From Siphonodentalium dalli (Eukaryota; Mollusca; Scaphopoda; Gadilida; Siphonodentaliidae), in NCBI GenBank assembly GCA_032622095.1, contig CP136067.1:62136893-62200892 (forward strand): a stretch of 64,000 nucleotides of DNA, given 5' to 3'. The notes under the pieces were generated by a model. It was not told where the DNA came from and searched no databases. It saw only the letters and a program-made list of their open reading frames with translations. Position numbers and translations under genes: made by a program. Positions 11,351 to 23,354 of this stretch are shown in pieces (position 1 is the first letter of the stretch; each line of letters opens with the position of its first letter).

Positions 11351-12031
11351 CACGTCTTTTATCACTTAAGCAGTGTCCCCGTGTCCAATTTTCAGCAAAC
11401 GAGTCATGTTGGGTCCCATTATGATCAATTGGGAAATTTGGTAAAGTTCTTAATAAAAATATGTAATTTTTCGACCAAAAACGTGTTTGGGGAGGGGTAG
11501 CTAAAATACATTATTTCGCAAACCGTTCTAAATTTCTGTAAACTACTTTCTACATATGCTTGTCAGATAACTGCTACACAACACGGATTAAATATTTTGG
11601 CATTATAGTAATTAATACCCATTTGAATGATAATGTTTGAAAAACAATATTTTTGTGAAAAAGAGAGATTTATCAGCAAAAAATTCATGTTTCGGCTCCA
11701 GATGGCAGGAAAATCCAAATTAACTAACACTGTTTTCGCATCAAGTACAGTTATGATATGATATAGTAATGTTAACCCCCAACAATGTTGGCAATAGGTT
11801 AAGACACAGTCACAGAGCTCGCTTTATAAAAATCGTTAATTTCTGGAAAAATACACTGGTGGGTATCGTTCATCGTCGATTTGACAATAGCCACCACCAA
11901 TTCCGTTATTTTTCACTATCATTTTCGTGAACAATATATATTTCTTCTTCAACAAAAGTTGGTTTTAACTTGTTCTGCCGTGGGTAGGGGTATCTCGAAA
12001 ACTAGAGCCCTTTTTCGATTTGGCCGCTGCA
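11315..12031 (-). repeat. Right long inverted arm
   Basis: Inverted counterpart of 7102-7772. It begins with GTTGTTGTTGTAACTTGGGG and ends near TTTGGCCGCTGCACT. No supported gene. Confidence 0.75.
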
Positions 12032-12317
12032 CTAAGAGTGTGCATTCAAGTTGTCTGTCCATTCCTGATATGTTAGAAATAAAGAGTGTCTGTATATCGG
12101 TATGTCGTTTAGACCTATCTGAGTTATCTGAGTCACTGATCCTCCTCCCAAATTACAAGGATCCATTTTGGCGATTCGAATGGCCCCTGCTCGTTTAATA
12201 ATAGAGTATTTTAAACAGTTCAGTTGGTTACGATCTAGTGCTAGGGCTATACATTATTCTCGTATTTAATTTCGCGCAGTTCTGTTTTTCGCTCATTTTT
12301 GAATTCGCGCACTTTAA

Positions 12318-12731
12318 GGGTACGTTCATACGATGGCAAGTTTGCACGGTATGTTCTGCAAGGCATTTCATCATAGAAAACCACATGGTGTCATAATATG
12401 AAAGTAAACGTGCATATAATATGCATCTTTACCAAAGCGAACGACACGAGAAGTAAAAGTTCTGTAGATCCACTTGTAACGCCGCTACTGACATTTGCCT
12501 TCAAATACCTGTATGATTGATTCTTGCGAGATAATTGCAAGCTATTTACAGGCAAATCCATGTAGCATGGCTACAGGTGGAACTACGGGAATTTTAATTC
12601 GCATGTAGTTAGGTGTGGTACAGATGCATTTTATATCCTTGTTTCCATTCATATTCTGGCGCCATATCGTTTTCTACGACGAAATGCCTGCAAACCATAC
12701 TGTGCAAACTTGCCACTGTATGAACGTACCC
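12318..12731. mobile_element. Foldback/MITE element, family A, complete
   Basis: Terminal inverted repeats GGGTACGTTCATAC and GTATGAACGTACCC bound a 414-bp element that is almost entirely palindromic: GGCAAGTTTGCACGGTATG on the left against CATACTGTGCAAACTTGCC on the right. The left flank is TTAA and the right flank TAAG, compatible with a decayed TTAA target duplication. Non-coding and non-autonomous. A rearranged relative lies at 5740-6201. Confidence 0.8.
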
Positions 12732-12734
12732 TAA

Positions 12735-13430
12735 GCCGCGTTGCGCGAATGCAAAACTGACAATTTTATGTTGAAGATACATGTGTGTATTAAAGATCAT
12801 CGCGACAAAAATGTACATCGAATAAAACATAACTGCATCATAATTTGGTTTTGAAGTGACCGTGATGGTGAAAAGGGGTGTTTACATTGTCCAGATAGTC
12901 ATTCTGATATTTAAATATATTTATGGACATCATTGAAATAAACTCGAAAGACGAAAGAATTAAACCCCACAAACGCCAATAATATATAGGACGCTTGACT
13001 ACTCTCCCCAGATGGAGGCAATAAAGAAATAATGGTGTCGTGGTTGTGATTATGAAGACGTGCACATTCAGTCTGAAATTTGTGTATTTCTAACAATCAT
13101 TTCAATATGGAAGATGTTACCTTGATGTATCGCTTTGCATAATTATGGATAATGGTGTTAAGATTTGTTGTCCCCATATGACCGGGCCTCTTATTTTTCT
13201 GTGGTTTGGTATAAACTCAAGAGACGTACTATTTTGAATCGAAATCGAATAATGGACGGTTCACATAATTAAATCCACGTCTTAAATTATGATCTATTTA
13301 ACTACGATATCTATAAGGAAATTTGAGGCTCCATTACACACATTTCTGGAAAGAGATCTGACTGAGAATGTTTGCCATCACAATTCTCGACATCACAATT
13401 TCCTAAGCCAATTTTAAATTTATACCAGGG
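12735..13430. other. Anonymous interval
   Basis: No recognisable gene or repeat. The minus-strand ORFs at 12838-13096 overlap one another in different frames and resemble no family I know. Confidence 0.3.
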
Positions 13431-13439
13431 AAAATAAAA

Positions 13440-13618
13440 AAAAATATTTTAATTTAAACATTCACTATAGCGATACCAACGGGGATGACAGGAACACAGC
13501 CTGGAAGGGCTATATCACCCCCGTGCAATATACAAAATATTCGTATTAATTGTTCATATGTTTGTGATATTCGTGTATGTATATTTTAAATAAACTTATC
13601 CTATCCTATCCTATAAAA
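13440..13618 (+). mobile_element. Retroelement 3' end with TATCC tail
   Basis: A short 3'-UTR-like stretch (ACAGCCTGGAAGGGCTATAT, CACCCCCGTGCAATA) runs into TTTAAATAAACTTATCCTATCCTATCCTATA at 13587-13618. A pentamer tail following an AATAAA-like signal is typical of LINE or SINE 3' ends. No coding sequence remains, so the family is not assigned. Confidence 0.5.
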
Positions 13619-13619
13619 T

Positions 13620-14790
13620 GTAAAATTACTTGCAATCACCATCATTAATTGTATGGCACAGGCAATTGCGAAAAAAAAAACCCACCAAACCATCCACAAG
13701 TTTTACGTTGAAAACGTGTGCACAGAACCCTTTTGGTTATCGATACCGCTGTTTTTTCTTTTTCAACACCAGAAATGGGAATGACCAGTGTTTATTTCCA
13801 GTGACTAGTCAAATTATAGTACGGATTCAAGAAAGGCGTGAGACATATATCTATAGATGAATTCAGTGGCATCATTTTGCCACGTAATCCACCTCAATAA
13901 TCCAGAGACTAACGGGCCCTCCTAAGATTTAGAGTCATTCCAATTTAGAAGATAAAATGGGCGGGTTTGAAGTGTCCTATCGTGGGGTCTGGTTTATATG
14001 TATGACTCTGAGCGGAAAACACGAGATCAGTCCCACTCTATTATTCAAAAAATGCCTCTCTATATATTATTATATATAGATTAGATACCACGGTTCTGCA
14101 ATTTTCCCTATGAATTAAATTTGTTCTCCTCCAGGCTCAACTGGTGAGTGAAAAGCCCCATTCTTACGCAGGGGAGCTAAACATTCATGGACACCACTGG
14201 TTGTAAAGTCGATCTATGTAAACTTCCATGCATGCAGTGAATGGGGACCTAGGTCACATCCATATTTTTTTTCATAATAGAGAATGTGAAACTAGTACAG
14301 TTTTTGTCAATTACATTGAACTTGCATTGCGCAATCGTGTGCATTGCTGTGTGACTGTACGTCTAATCTGAGTTTCCAAACGCATCGAACGATGAAAGGT
14401 GGAATGCACAGGGCATCATTCATTTATTGGCCAAAATATTAAATTGCAATTGATTTATACTTCCCATTTTCAACAGCACATATAACTGAAAATACCATAA
14501 CTTATATATTGCAACATCGCAATATTATATTGGCTCGAACCCTGGTGTGTGCTGGTTCATATAATTTGGTTTAATAATCTGGGCACGTGCCCAACTATAA
14601 TCCCTTCAAAATAACCAAGTATCATCAAAATACATATTTGTGTAACGGATATCAACAATTTCCGGTATATTATCTAGATTCTAAAATATTGTTCAGATTA
14701 CGCAATACAAGTAAGAGAATAATTTTTTTTAAGTGATTTCACTTTTTATCCAAATACTTTCTGGAAAAAAATGTTACTAAAAGTGACACC
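13620..14790. other. Anonymous AT-rich interval
   Basis: No supported gene. ORF 13630-13860 has no recognisable domain. Short A/T runs and a TATA repeat near 14065-14085 are the only visible structure. Confidence 0.3.
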
Positions 14791-14793
14791 TAC

Positions 14794-15060
14794 CTGCAGT
14801 CACGCGCGTGGCGCACGTGGTATGACGTTTTCCGGTGAAAACTTGGAATATAGCAAACGAATTGTTGGGCTGCCACGGCGTTAAGACGGTGTGCCTAATC
14901 ACTGGATGGTAACAGAGCCTAATGAAGACGACTGCAGCAGAATGCACCGATTGCACATTAATACGTAAGGAAGATGCTCCGCGAGCAGCGCACGCGCTCG
15001 TCGTGGTGTCGTCTGCACACAACTACTAATTGCAATGCATTCTGCTGCTCATCCACCAAT
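14794..15060 (-). other. CpG-rich patch; candidate untranslated first exon
   Basis: Locally richer in G+C and CpG than its surroundings (CACGCGCGTGGCGCACGTGG, GAGCAGCGCACGCGCTCGTC). On the minus strand it ends at ACTGCAG|GTAGGT, a good splice-donor match with the intron starting at 14793. Inverted copies of GCAGCAGAATGCA lie at 14935-14947 and 15034-15047. The open minus frame (14777-15022) has no ATG at its start and no recognised domain. It could be a promoter/first exon of a gene extending below 14.8 kb, or chance. Confidence 0.25.
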
Positions 15061-17270
15061 TACGCTTCTGCTTGCTGCACCATTTTAAAAATCCAATTTT
15101 AGGAAAATGCATGTAATAAACATGAGCCTGGGCCCAAACAGTTCCTACACGGGAAATGGAGACTGATGACTTTATCGCGGCTCATTTTCCAGTCTCTGTT
15201 CCTGTTACTGTGACCCGTTGTAATTAAATTTTAAAAGAATTTGAATTCATCCCATACATCGCCTAGGTTGTCTAACCAGCCCTTCGCTGAAATTTAAATA
15301 CTGATGTTCCATGTTTACTGGTCCTAAAAGTTACGAGGAATTGAATCTTATGATAATTTCTTTGCCACTTTTTTATAATTCTTGAGCTGGGCGGCCGACA
15401 TGAAGATTGAGTGACAAAGTTATTCCAGAAATAAAGTTACAATATGCAATCGTTATTACTATGACAACGTGCATGCATGTCAACCCAAAATCTATTTTAA
15501 CATATGCGCTTGTGAATGATAGATTGATGCCTTCTTGTCGCATCCGGTTCCATATTCCCGTTCCATATTCCATGTCTTCTAGTGAGTTACTTATATACAC
15601 GTCGAATAATGTCTTCTTAATTTTCATAACACTAAACAACGACAACCCTCCCCACAATACTCAGGTTTATAAATAAAGAAAATTACAAATACACTGAATA
15701 TTATATTTCAACGTGACTCGCAAAATCTGATTTTAGTGCATGAAAAGGGCAGTTGTACTTTAAATCGATTTTGATATAACCTGATTTAAAACATGTGAAC
15801 ACAGATTAAAAACTATATGGTAGTGCATCTGAATTGCAACGGTCATGCTATGTAGGGTTGTGAGTAGGAATGCAGCAATAGTGTCACCACGTGAGGATGT
15901 GAGCGCCTCCTATTGATAGCGTAAGTGCTTTTTGATAACATTGTCGCTATTGGCTGTGGTAACATCTCACCCAGATATATTGCGATATTCTAATGCAAGG
16001 CCGTCGTCTCCCCTCGACAAATGTCAACGCTTTCGAGATATGATAAGTTAAGATAAATTTATTAAAAGCTATAGCCGAAACAGAATCCAGAAAACAGACT
16101 CCACTCGGAGCATTTATTCAGTAGCGTAGGGCCAAAGGATTCACGCTGTCGGTAGCCAATGACCAAAACAAATTCCATTTTGGCCAAACTTTTGGGCAAA
16201 GTTTTTTTTACCCCAAATGGAGACGGAAATTTTATTCTAAAACTCAAATTGATTTTGTAACGGGAGCGACATGAGAACAAAATTTATAATATTACCATAT
16301 GCTAAATATTTAAACGTTTTAAAGCATGCATAAAACAGTAAATACAATCATTGCTCTTCGTGATATGTTTGCATGATAAAATGAGTTAAATATAATTTAG
16401 TATTTTAATGGGTAACAAATGGCACTCACCGGGCACTAAGTTACAAACAATAGGCCTCCAAATGCAACAAAACACTAATGAATCAATTGTCTGCCATAAG
16501 GCTGAATTGTAGATGGTGGGAGTGGTATATTGTCTAGTAACAAAGGCGGTCGAGACTCATTATTTGAAGGTATAGATATTCATTAAATCGTTGACATAAA
16601 ACTTACCTTGAGTTGTGATTGAAATTTGAAGATGCTTTGGTGTCGGCGATAGTTTGATTTCACTTGGTTAAGCGGATTTATGTTACTTGAATTATATACA
16701 ATGTTAGATTTTGTTAAAAAAAACAAATTTTAGTCTTTAATTTTGAGCCCAGAAAACGAGGATTTAATTTTGAAAAAAAATGAGAATTGGCCAAAAACAA
16801 TTACGAACATTTTTGTTCGGCCTAGCGTGAACACGGGTCCTTCTTGTATATATACAGATGGCGTCCATGGTGGCGGTTGGTATCGAAAACTTCTCAATTT
16901 CTCTGGTAGTTGCGCCAACTGATGCCAAATTAGTAATAACATAATACACACAAACAATGCTTAGTCGTAAACCATATCGGTAGAATGTCATCCCAATATG
17001 GCCGCCAAAATGGACAAAATCGAATGAAATTAACAATTTGTGGAAAATTTAATAGCTAGTCATATAAGCGCGAACAAACTCTCGAGTTATGCGAGGAGGA
17101 ACGATTTCAGAGTATAAGGTAAACTTTTGATAAGAGATGTAAGAATTCTCTCTAAAGTATCCCACAACAACGGATAAAACTGTACTTTTTGGGCGCCCAG
17201 AGACAGAAGAATAACGCAGTTTTATCTGTACTGTTTATATTGAATCGTGTAATATATATGTAATTAAACA
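15061..17270. other. Anonymous AT-rich interval
   Basis: No supported gene, RNA or transposon. Overlapping ORFs on both strands at 15373-15676 and 16764-17036 resemble no family I know. A GGCCGCCAAAATGG motif at 16999-17012 is like those at the right end of the window. Confidence 0.3.
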
Positions 17271-17275
17271 GTTAA

Positions 17276-17831
17276 AGGGATACTGTACTCAAATGTTGTT
17301 GTTGGTTTCTATAGTCTCTGAGTCTCCGAATAACGTAATCAGATTTTCATTATTTGAAAGTCTGTTGAGTACGAACTAATGCTACGGAATGCGAAAATAC
17401 AAATGGTCGTTGTCGAGTAATTATGGTACAGTTTTCTAGCAAATGTATCAAATAAATGTTATTCTATATGCATATATACTAGTCCCATATACTAAGTTAA
17501 GTTATTGTATAGTCACCAGTCAGTGATTGGCTTGTTTTTACGCCCCGTATCAACATATTTTGCACACGATTATGTGTGGCACGCGTTGTCCAATCCACTA
17601 TCCGTCAATTAATTTGATTACGTCTTGCACACGGAAATTCGTAATTTAATTTATGTCTCCAGCCATAAATTAAATTTATTTCAAATTATTAACTTTGATT
17701 TTTAAGATAACCTATTAACCTGAACGTTTATAGAAGACTCTTCGACTCAAATTACTTATTTTTCTATATATTATCGATATTAGATAATTGTTATTACCGG
17801 GAATTTATTGAAAATGGCGTACATTACCCCT
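17276..17831. mobile_element. TTAA-flanked foldback element, family B, copy 1
   Basis: Ends AGGGATACTGTAC and GTACATTACCCCT are inverted, and TTAA stands on both sides (17272-17275 and 17832-17835). Internal text such as TATAGTCTCTGAGTCTCCGA and ATAACCTATTAACCTGAACG recurs inverted in the copy at 53834-54464. 556 bp, non-coding, probably a MITE. Confidence 0.8.
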
Positions 17832-17929
17832 TTAAATGGGATTTAATAGGGATGTATTGATTATGTGAACTTTTCTAGAAGCAGAATTATATGTAAGCAG
17901 TTCAGTCTCTCGAGTGTACGGTGGCCCGT

Positions 17930-18125
17930 AAGTGCCACGGCAAAACAAACTTTTGAAAAGTTTGTTTTGCCGTGAACTTTTTACTCCCAGCAAAACAAAC
18001 TTTTGAAAAGTTTGTTTTGCCGTGGATGAAAAGTATGTTTTGCCGTGAGTGAAAAATTTATTCTGCCGTGAGTGAAAAGTATGTTTTGCCTTGAGTAAAA
18101 AGTTCACGGTAAAACAAACTTTTGA
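17930..18125. repeat. Array of perfect palindromes
   Basis: 17936-17974 is a perfect 39-bp palindrome: CACGGCAAAACAAACTTTT, one central base, then its complement. 17990-18020 is a second palindrome with 15-bp arms. Four further half-units (GTTTTGCCGTGAGTGAAAAG type) and another arm follow to 18120. The minus-strand ORF over it encodes a repeated SRQNK peptide and is an artefact of the repeat. Confidence 0.85.
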
Positions 18126-19000
18126 AAACGTGACCGATCATAATTTATTGTTATATCTACAACATCAAATCTGTCAAAATCCACACTATAGAACAGCATG
18201 AGAGCTATTCATATGGTACTGGGTAATAAGTGTAGATCGTATTATCTGTGTCTTAAAATAGTAGTCATAGTTCCCTCAAGTCAAGTGATTAAACGCAAAT
18301 ATTTCGCTTTTATCATACAAATGCATGGTGCTATACTATGAACGCAATTAAAAAAAATACAAAGGCGTATATAATAGACTATCTTCAATAAATTCTCAAC
18401 TTAGCCAAAATTGCCTACATACACTGTGGCAGAGACTGTCTTTATAGCTGGAAATCATATGTGCTTATATGCACAAAGGCCATATATATATATATATATA
18501 CGCGAAACGTACGTTTTCTGCAACCGCATCACCGCGTTTACCAATTCTCTCTAATGTTACACATATCTGATGCACACAAAACAATAAATAGCAATATTGA
18601 GTGGATTGAACATATTTATTGTGACCCACAAACGTATATACGTTACACATATTATTATATACATAGATAGTTGTGTGGGCACAGAGGATCGGAGCACAAG
18701 TTGCGGAACTTATCAGAGCCCCTCTACTCTGGCATTCGGCTGCTAATAATGTATTTTGAGATAGGTTCAAAAATGTCTGTTTAAAGTGGCTGCTGTTGCT
18801 GTTTGTTTGTTTGGAGTGGCTATGGTCTCGCGTTAGGGGAGTAGGATAACATTTTTTATGAGAGTTATGAGAAACGGTCAGTCGAGGAAATAAATGAATG
18901 GACTGTCTCGAAAATGCGCGTATTTATTGTTTCACTGTAGTGCGGAATGCCAAACAGGAGATCTTTTTTCAGAGACGATGGCCACATTAAGTTCGTCCAA
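18126..19000. other. Anonymous interval with TA microsatellite
   Basis: A TA dinucleotide run occupies about 18482-18501. Otherwise no gene or repeat is recognised. Confidence 0.35.
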
Positions 19001-19004
19001 CCTT

Positions 19005-19510
19005 GCCCACATTGAGTGAATGGTCAACGCAGAAATAATAACTTTAAACGCTGATGACCTGATATTTAGCCCAAGTACGTGGGTGGCAATGGTAGGACAT
19101 TTTCAAACAACAAGATATTGAAAACTAATATTTTGCATTGCGTGGTACATATATTCCCTTTGTAAAGTGGCGATTGAAGTAATTTGAACAAAATTTCCAA
19201 CTAAGAAACCGGTTTGGTAGCAGCATGAACATTAGTCTTAAATAAAATGTTCGATGGTACCGTCTCTTCGATCTGGTGAGATAGGGTGCTAATCTGTTGA
19301 AGAGATGAGTTTTTCTTTAGAGTATAACCACCATTACGACATACGTGTATGGTTTACGGAGAGTGTTGACAATTCCTGAAATGTAATTAGTATTTACACG
19401 GCAAGGGTGTGCACTTCAGTTTCTGTGTTACATTCAATAATTATTCACCATTCCAAATGAAACTACCACGCACTGTGTTGGGAAACATTACTTCGTGTGT
19501 TGCATACCCG
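19005..19510 (+). repeat. Dispersed repeat R, unsplit copy
   Basis: The reverse complement of this stretch recurs in two pieces: 57650-57933 (matching 19510 down to about 19207) and 63413-63605 (matching about 19206 down to 19012). Shared text includes AAACCGGTTT, TCACCAGATCGAAGAGA and GCGTTGACCATTCACTCAAT. It is continuous across the point where the other copy is interrupted, so it serves as an empty-site reference. Confidence 0.85.
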
Positions 19511-20220
19511 AAAATATGCTTTGGCCAGACTATTGGGTGCATTCTAAGCAGAAGACCCGAACGTAAATCATTGGGTTAGCTTACATTCCAATGACCGATA
19601 AATCATTCAGATAGATCTGTTTTTATGATATGTGTACCTTTAAATATATATTATAACATATTTGTTAATTAGCAATGCGTAATTTCACTTCTAGTTGGTT
19701 AGCAAATATGTTGCTTTCGGCCATATTGACAGCCATTTCATCGCCGCGATTGTATTATTTTCTGTCCTAGTCACTCTATTCGCTCCCGTACTTTTCACAC
19801 AAACTGGTATAATATCGGATGGAGGAGTAATGCGTTCTGGTGTCACCGGTTGTGGATATTGTAGAATAACCTACTTCCTGAGGCCGAAACCATGGGAATT
19901 TTTCAAATATCTGTAAACAAATTTGCTCAAAGCGGATTTTGGATATGTTGTAGAGGATAATTCCTCTTCTAAATTGAATAAAAGCCAACTTAGTCCAAAT
20001 TTGTTCTTGGTCAAACCTTTTATCGACCAGACTACATGTAGAGTAATAATGCATACATTTATAACATAATCCCGAGTGTGCCTAAATTAGTCTGAGTTCA
20101 CTCTACAATATTATCCCGGTCAATGAAGCTATTCACCTTTTCACACTCCTCGACGTAGCCTGCAATCAGACCGCGGGGCAAGTACGTAAGGATGACTCAC
20201 ATTCAGGGATGTGGCTAGAG
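19511..20220 (+). repeat. Interval with a short dispersed repeat at 19905-20045
   Basis: 19905-20045 (GGATATGTTGTAGAGGATAA, AAAGCCAACTTAGTCCAAAT) recurs inverted at 56540-56690. The rest is anonymous. ORF 19695-19916 has a hydrophobic stretch but no recognised domain. Confidence 0.55.
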
Positions 20221-20880
20221 GGGGGTGTGGGGTGTCTCACCCCCCCCCCCAGCAGAGAGCTATATTTTCAATAGTTGGAAATTCCTAATTTCAGGTAAAA
20301 AAAATTTATTGGGGGGATTTATTGTTTTTCAACCAATATTTGCATATGTTCCTATTTTTGGTCAAAATTTTTGACAGAAATGGTCATCAGTTGGAAATTT
20401 TCCAACCTTAGGGGGGTGACAGGTTGGAAATTTCCAACACTTGGACAGCTTGTGTCCTGATCCCTCCCCCGTGGCCAGTCAAAAACTTCTAGTTAATTTA
20501 AGAAAGCAATATTGTCATACAATTGGTCAACATTGTCATTGGAATTGTCATCAGTTGAAAAATTTCCAACTTAAGTGGGGGGGGGGGGGTGTCAGATTTG
20601 AAATTTCCAACTCTAAGAAGACTTGAGGCTAGTCTAGATGTTAGGATTTTGCTATTTTCTTGCCCGGTGTGTCATTGCCCCATCCACATGGCCAGTACGA
20701 AACTGCTAATTAGTTTAGCAAAACAATATTTTACTACATTTGGTCAAACTTGTAGACATAAATGGTCATCAGTTGAAGAATTTTCCAACCTGAGGGGGAG
20801 CATGAGGTTTGAAATTTCCAACACTAGGAAAGCTTCAGTTGAGGCCAGTCTAGATGCTAGGATTTGCGATTTTCTTGTAT
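20220..20880 (+). repeat. Three diverged ~190-bp units with poly-G tracts
   Basis: Units share ATGGTCATCAGTTG, AAATTTCCAAC and a run of G or C (11-14 bases at 20239-20251 and 20577-20591), and the last two share GAGGC(T/C)AGTCTAGATG. Related text occurs inverted at 44590-44890. ORFs here are repeat translations. Confidence 0.65.
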
Positions 20881-20898
20881 AGTTTTAAAATATTTCTC

Positions 20899-20932
20899 AC
20901 ACCGGGCCGAACAACCATGGTCGGCCCGGTGT
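20899..20932. other. GC-rich perfect hairpin
   Basis: ACACCGGGCCGA at 20899-20910 and TCGGCCCGGTGT at 20921-20932 are exact complements around a 10-base loop, followed by TTT. Function unknown. Confidence 0.6.
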
Positions 20933-21180
20933 TTCCTGGTCTGTTGTCGGTAGCTGTGTGCATTTGTCTGGAATTAGACCACTAGTTGTTTTTTTTTGGG
21001 CAATTTTCAGGTTAAAATATCTTAATGTTCTCATACTGGGAACATAGAAGCATGGCTGGCTATGAATATATAGGAAATTAGGCCTGAGCATGAGGTACAA
21101 GGGGGGGGGGGGTGCAAATGGAATTATGCAAAAAGTTGTGTTGGTGTGATTCCGACTCAAGGGGGATATATATTCTACTA

Positions 21181-21870
21181 GAAGGTGACCCGACTTCGTC
21201 CGGGCTTTGACCTTGAATTGTCCATTTTGAAGGTCAAGGTCAAGTGGGGGTCACGATTTGACCAGTCCAAAACACTGCCCGGACAAAAGTACACGACAAA
21301 CGTGCCCGTCGAAATCCATCCGGTTTTACCCGATTTGACCTTGAATTTATTATTTTGAAGGTCAAGGTCAGGTCGGGGTCACGATTTGACCGGTCCAAAA
21401 CACTCAGTTGACAAAAGTACCCACATGTATCAAATTTCGTCGAAATCCCATCAAAATTGGCGATTTGACCTTGAAGTTACCCGATGTCAAGGTCAAGGTC
21501 ACGTCGCACGGGCAAATGAATATGCTTATGAGACTCCCCATACGAAAGGACCCCCACATATCAAGTTTCGTCGAAATCCCGTGATATTCGGGCGTTTGAC
21601 CTTGAAATGACCCGATTTCAAGGTCAAGGTCACGTCGCACGGGCAAATGAATATGCTTAAGAGACTCGCCATAAGAAAGTACCCCCACATACCAAGTTTC
21701 ATCGAAATCCCGTGATATCCGGGCGTTTGACCTTGAAATTACCCGATTTCAAGGTCAAGGTCACGTCGCACGGACAAATTAATAGGCCTATGCCAGTTCT
21801 CGGCCGAAAATACCCCCACGTACCAAGTTTCATCGAAATCGGTTCGGCCGTTTTCGAGTCCATCGCGAAC
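21181..21870 (+). repeat. ~130-bp tandem array carrying TCAAGGTCA motifs
   Basis: Five units have periods of 128, 130, 131 and 131 bp, judged from TGACCTTGA at 21208, 21336, 21466, 21597 and 21728. Each unit also has forward TCAAGGTCA, doubled as TCAAGGTCAAGGTCA in the last three, plus CACGTCGCACGG and ATCGAAATCCCGTGATAT. A run of ACACAGACAG repeats follows at 21869-21904. ORFs across it (21386-21933, both strands) are repeat translations. This is a dispersed invertebrate repeat type. Confidence 0.85.
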
Positions 21871-21905
21871 ACACAGACAGACACACAGACAGACACACAG
21901 ACAGA

Positions 21906-23350
21906 TCTTCCAAAATATATAATAGATATATAGAGAATGTCTTATTGGAGAAACATGTTTGGAGGATGGAATGGGTTTCACAAAACGTCGGATTAGTAAT
22001 CATAATTTGCCTATCGAAAAAGCCGACATTTTCAACCGAAGCAGTCTCTTGGAGATCGAATATGTGTAATATGTGCGCACTGTCCGGTCAAACCAAAAAT
22101 CGAAGACGAATTTCACTTTATAATGAACTCATTGTGAGATTAATTTTTTAATGTGATAAATTTGGAATATAATGGCCTTTACGCTATGACAGATCTTCAG
22201 CTATTTAAATTGCACGATCTTCAAAAAATGAAAATCCGGATTAATTTGATAAAATAAAAACTTGATTAGGCGATATTGCGATGGATGATCTCAGCAGTAA
22301 CTGTTGTGAATAGTCGCGTTCATTTCAAATTGCTAGCATCCTATATATACATTGCTTTGTGTGCATGCTCATTTTAAAGACATATATACCTTTATATCTA
22401 TTTAATGATATATCCATAACAATGTTATGTCAGCTCGATCTACAACAACGACATCATATATATGTAACGTCTGAGTGCAGAGATGAATTGTTGATTCATC
22501 TCAGGAATATATTCTGGGATAGAGCTGTTCGGTGTGTACGTCACACAGAGGTATATATGGCTGGTGTGTTGGTGGTCCGATAGGCAAACATAGCATTTTT
22601 ACAACCTCGCGCAAACAATGCAAAACACCATATTTATGTTATTGGTACCTCATATGGACCTTAGGGGATATTACATTGAGCTATGGTATGTGCATATGGG
22701 GCGGTGAGGTAATAAAACTCCTTCCCGACACCATTCGGAAAGAAACCGGCATGAACATTTTTTTTTTAGAAAAACACTTAGTGAGAACTGGAATCATATA
22801 TTTTCATCAAAAAAATAGACTGGAAACCAGAGTGGAAACTTCAACAATCTTGTAAATAAAACAGTTTTAAAATGTATAACCGAAATAAATTAGTTTTTTC
22901 CCTGATAAACTTATTAAACAACATTGAGACTAGAAATTTCAACAGTCGTGTAAACATAAAGAGCTTCGAGAAATGTAAAACTGAAATAAATATACTTTTC
23001 CTTAATCCTGATGTAACTAAGACCTTTAAGCCTAGATCATTGTGTGCATGGAAAAGAGTGAGCAACTGTCTCAAACATTAATGTGACTACCAATGGCTAT
23101 AGACGACAACAGTCACCAGTGCATGGAGTCAATCAGTTAATTATTTGAATATCTATAAACTCAGATGACTAAATCTGTTACTATCATACCAGTATCAACT
23201 GGCAAGTCTGGTGTAGTAACTGCTTATCATTTAGTATAAAGTAAGTTGCTACAGTAGACCAACAAAAGTGGTATGGAATAATGCTGATCTGGTTGACAGT
23301 CTAATCAGAAAATAGTTAGAAATTATGGAATTATGTGTATCCTGCACAAT
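21906..23350. other. Anonymous interval with a diverged ~100-bp duplication
   Basis: 22825-22910 and 22927-23020 are diverged tandem copies (AACTTCAACAATCTTGTAAA against AATTTCAACAGTCGTGTAAA). No supported gene; ORF 22872-23081 is part of this duplication. Confidence 0.4.
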
Positions 23351-23354
23351 GATC

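Larger units (their letters stand above)
7102..12031. mobile_element. Large structure with ~700-bp inverted arms
   Basis: 7102-7772 and 11315-12031 are inverted copies: AGTACAGCGGCC outside, GCTTCCAGACCCC and a CAACAACAAC run inside, with shared text such as AAATCGACGATGAACGATAC and CCCCAAACACG throughout. The ~3.5-kb interior contains a 200-bp satellite and LINE fragments and no transposase that I can recognise. It may be a non-autonomous transposon with very long terminal inverted repeats, or two independent insertions of one repeat in opposite orientation. No target duplication was found by eye. Confidence 0.6.

Noticed and set aside
14533-14546. B-box-like GGTTCGAGCC on the minus strand, possible tRNA or SINE
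   Set aside because: The flanking five-base stem does not pair and no A box or cloverleaf is visible.
17832-18107. 91-aa minus-strand ORF with repeated SRQNK
   Set aside because: Created by the palindrome array.
21386-21933. ORFs on both strands
   Set aside because: Translations of the ~130-bp tandem repeat.
22872-23081. 69-aa ORF
   Set aside because: Lies in a diverged ~100-bp tandem duplication with no protein similarity that I can see.
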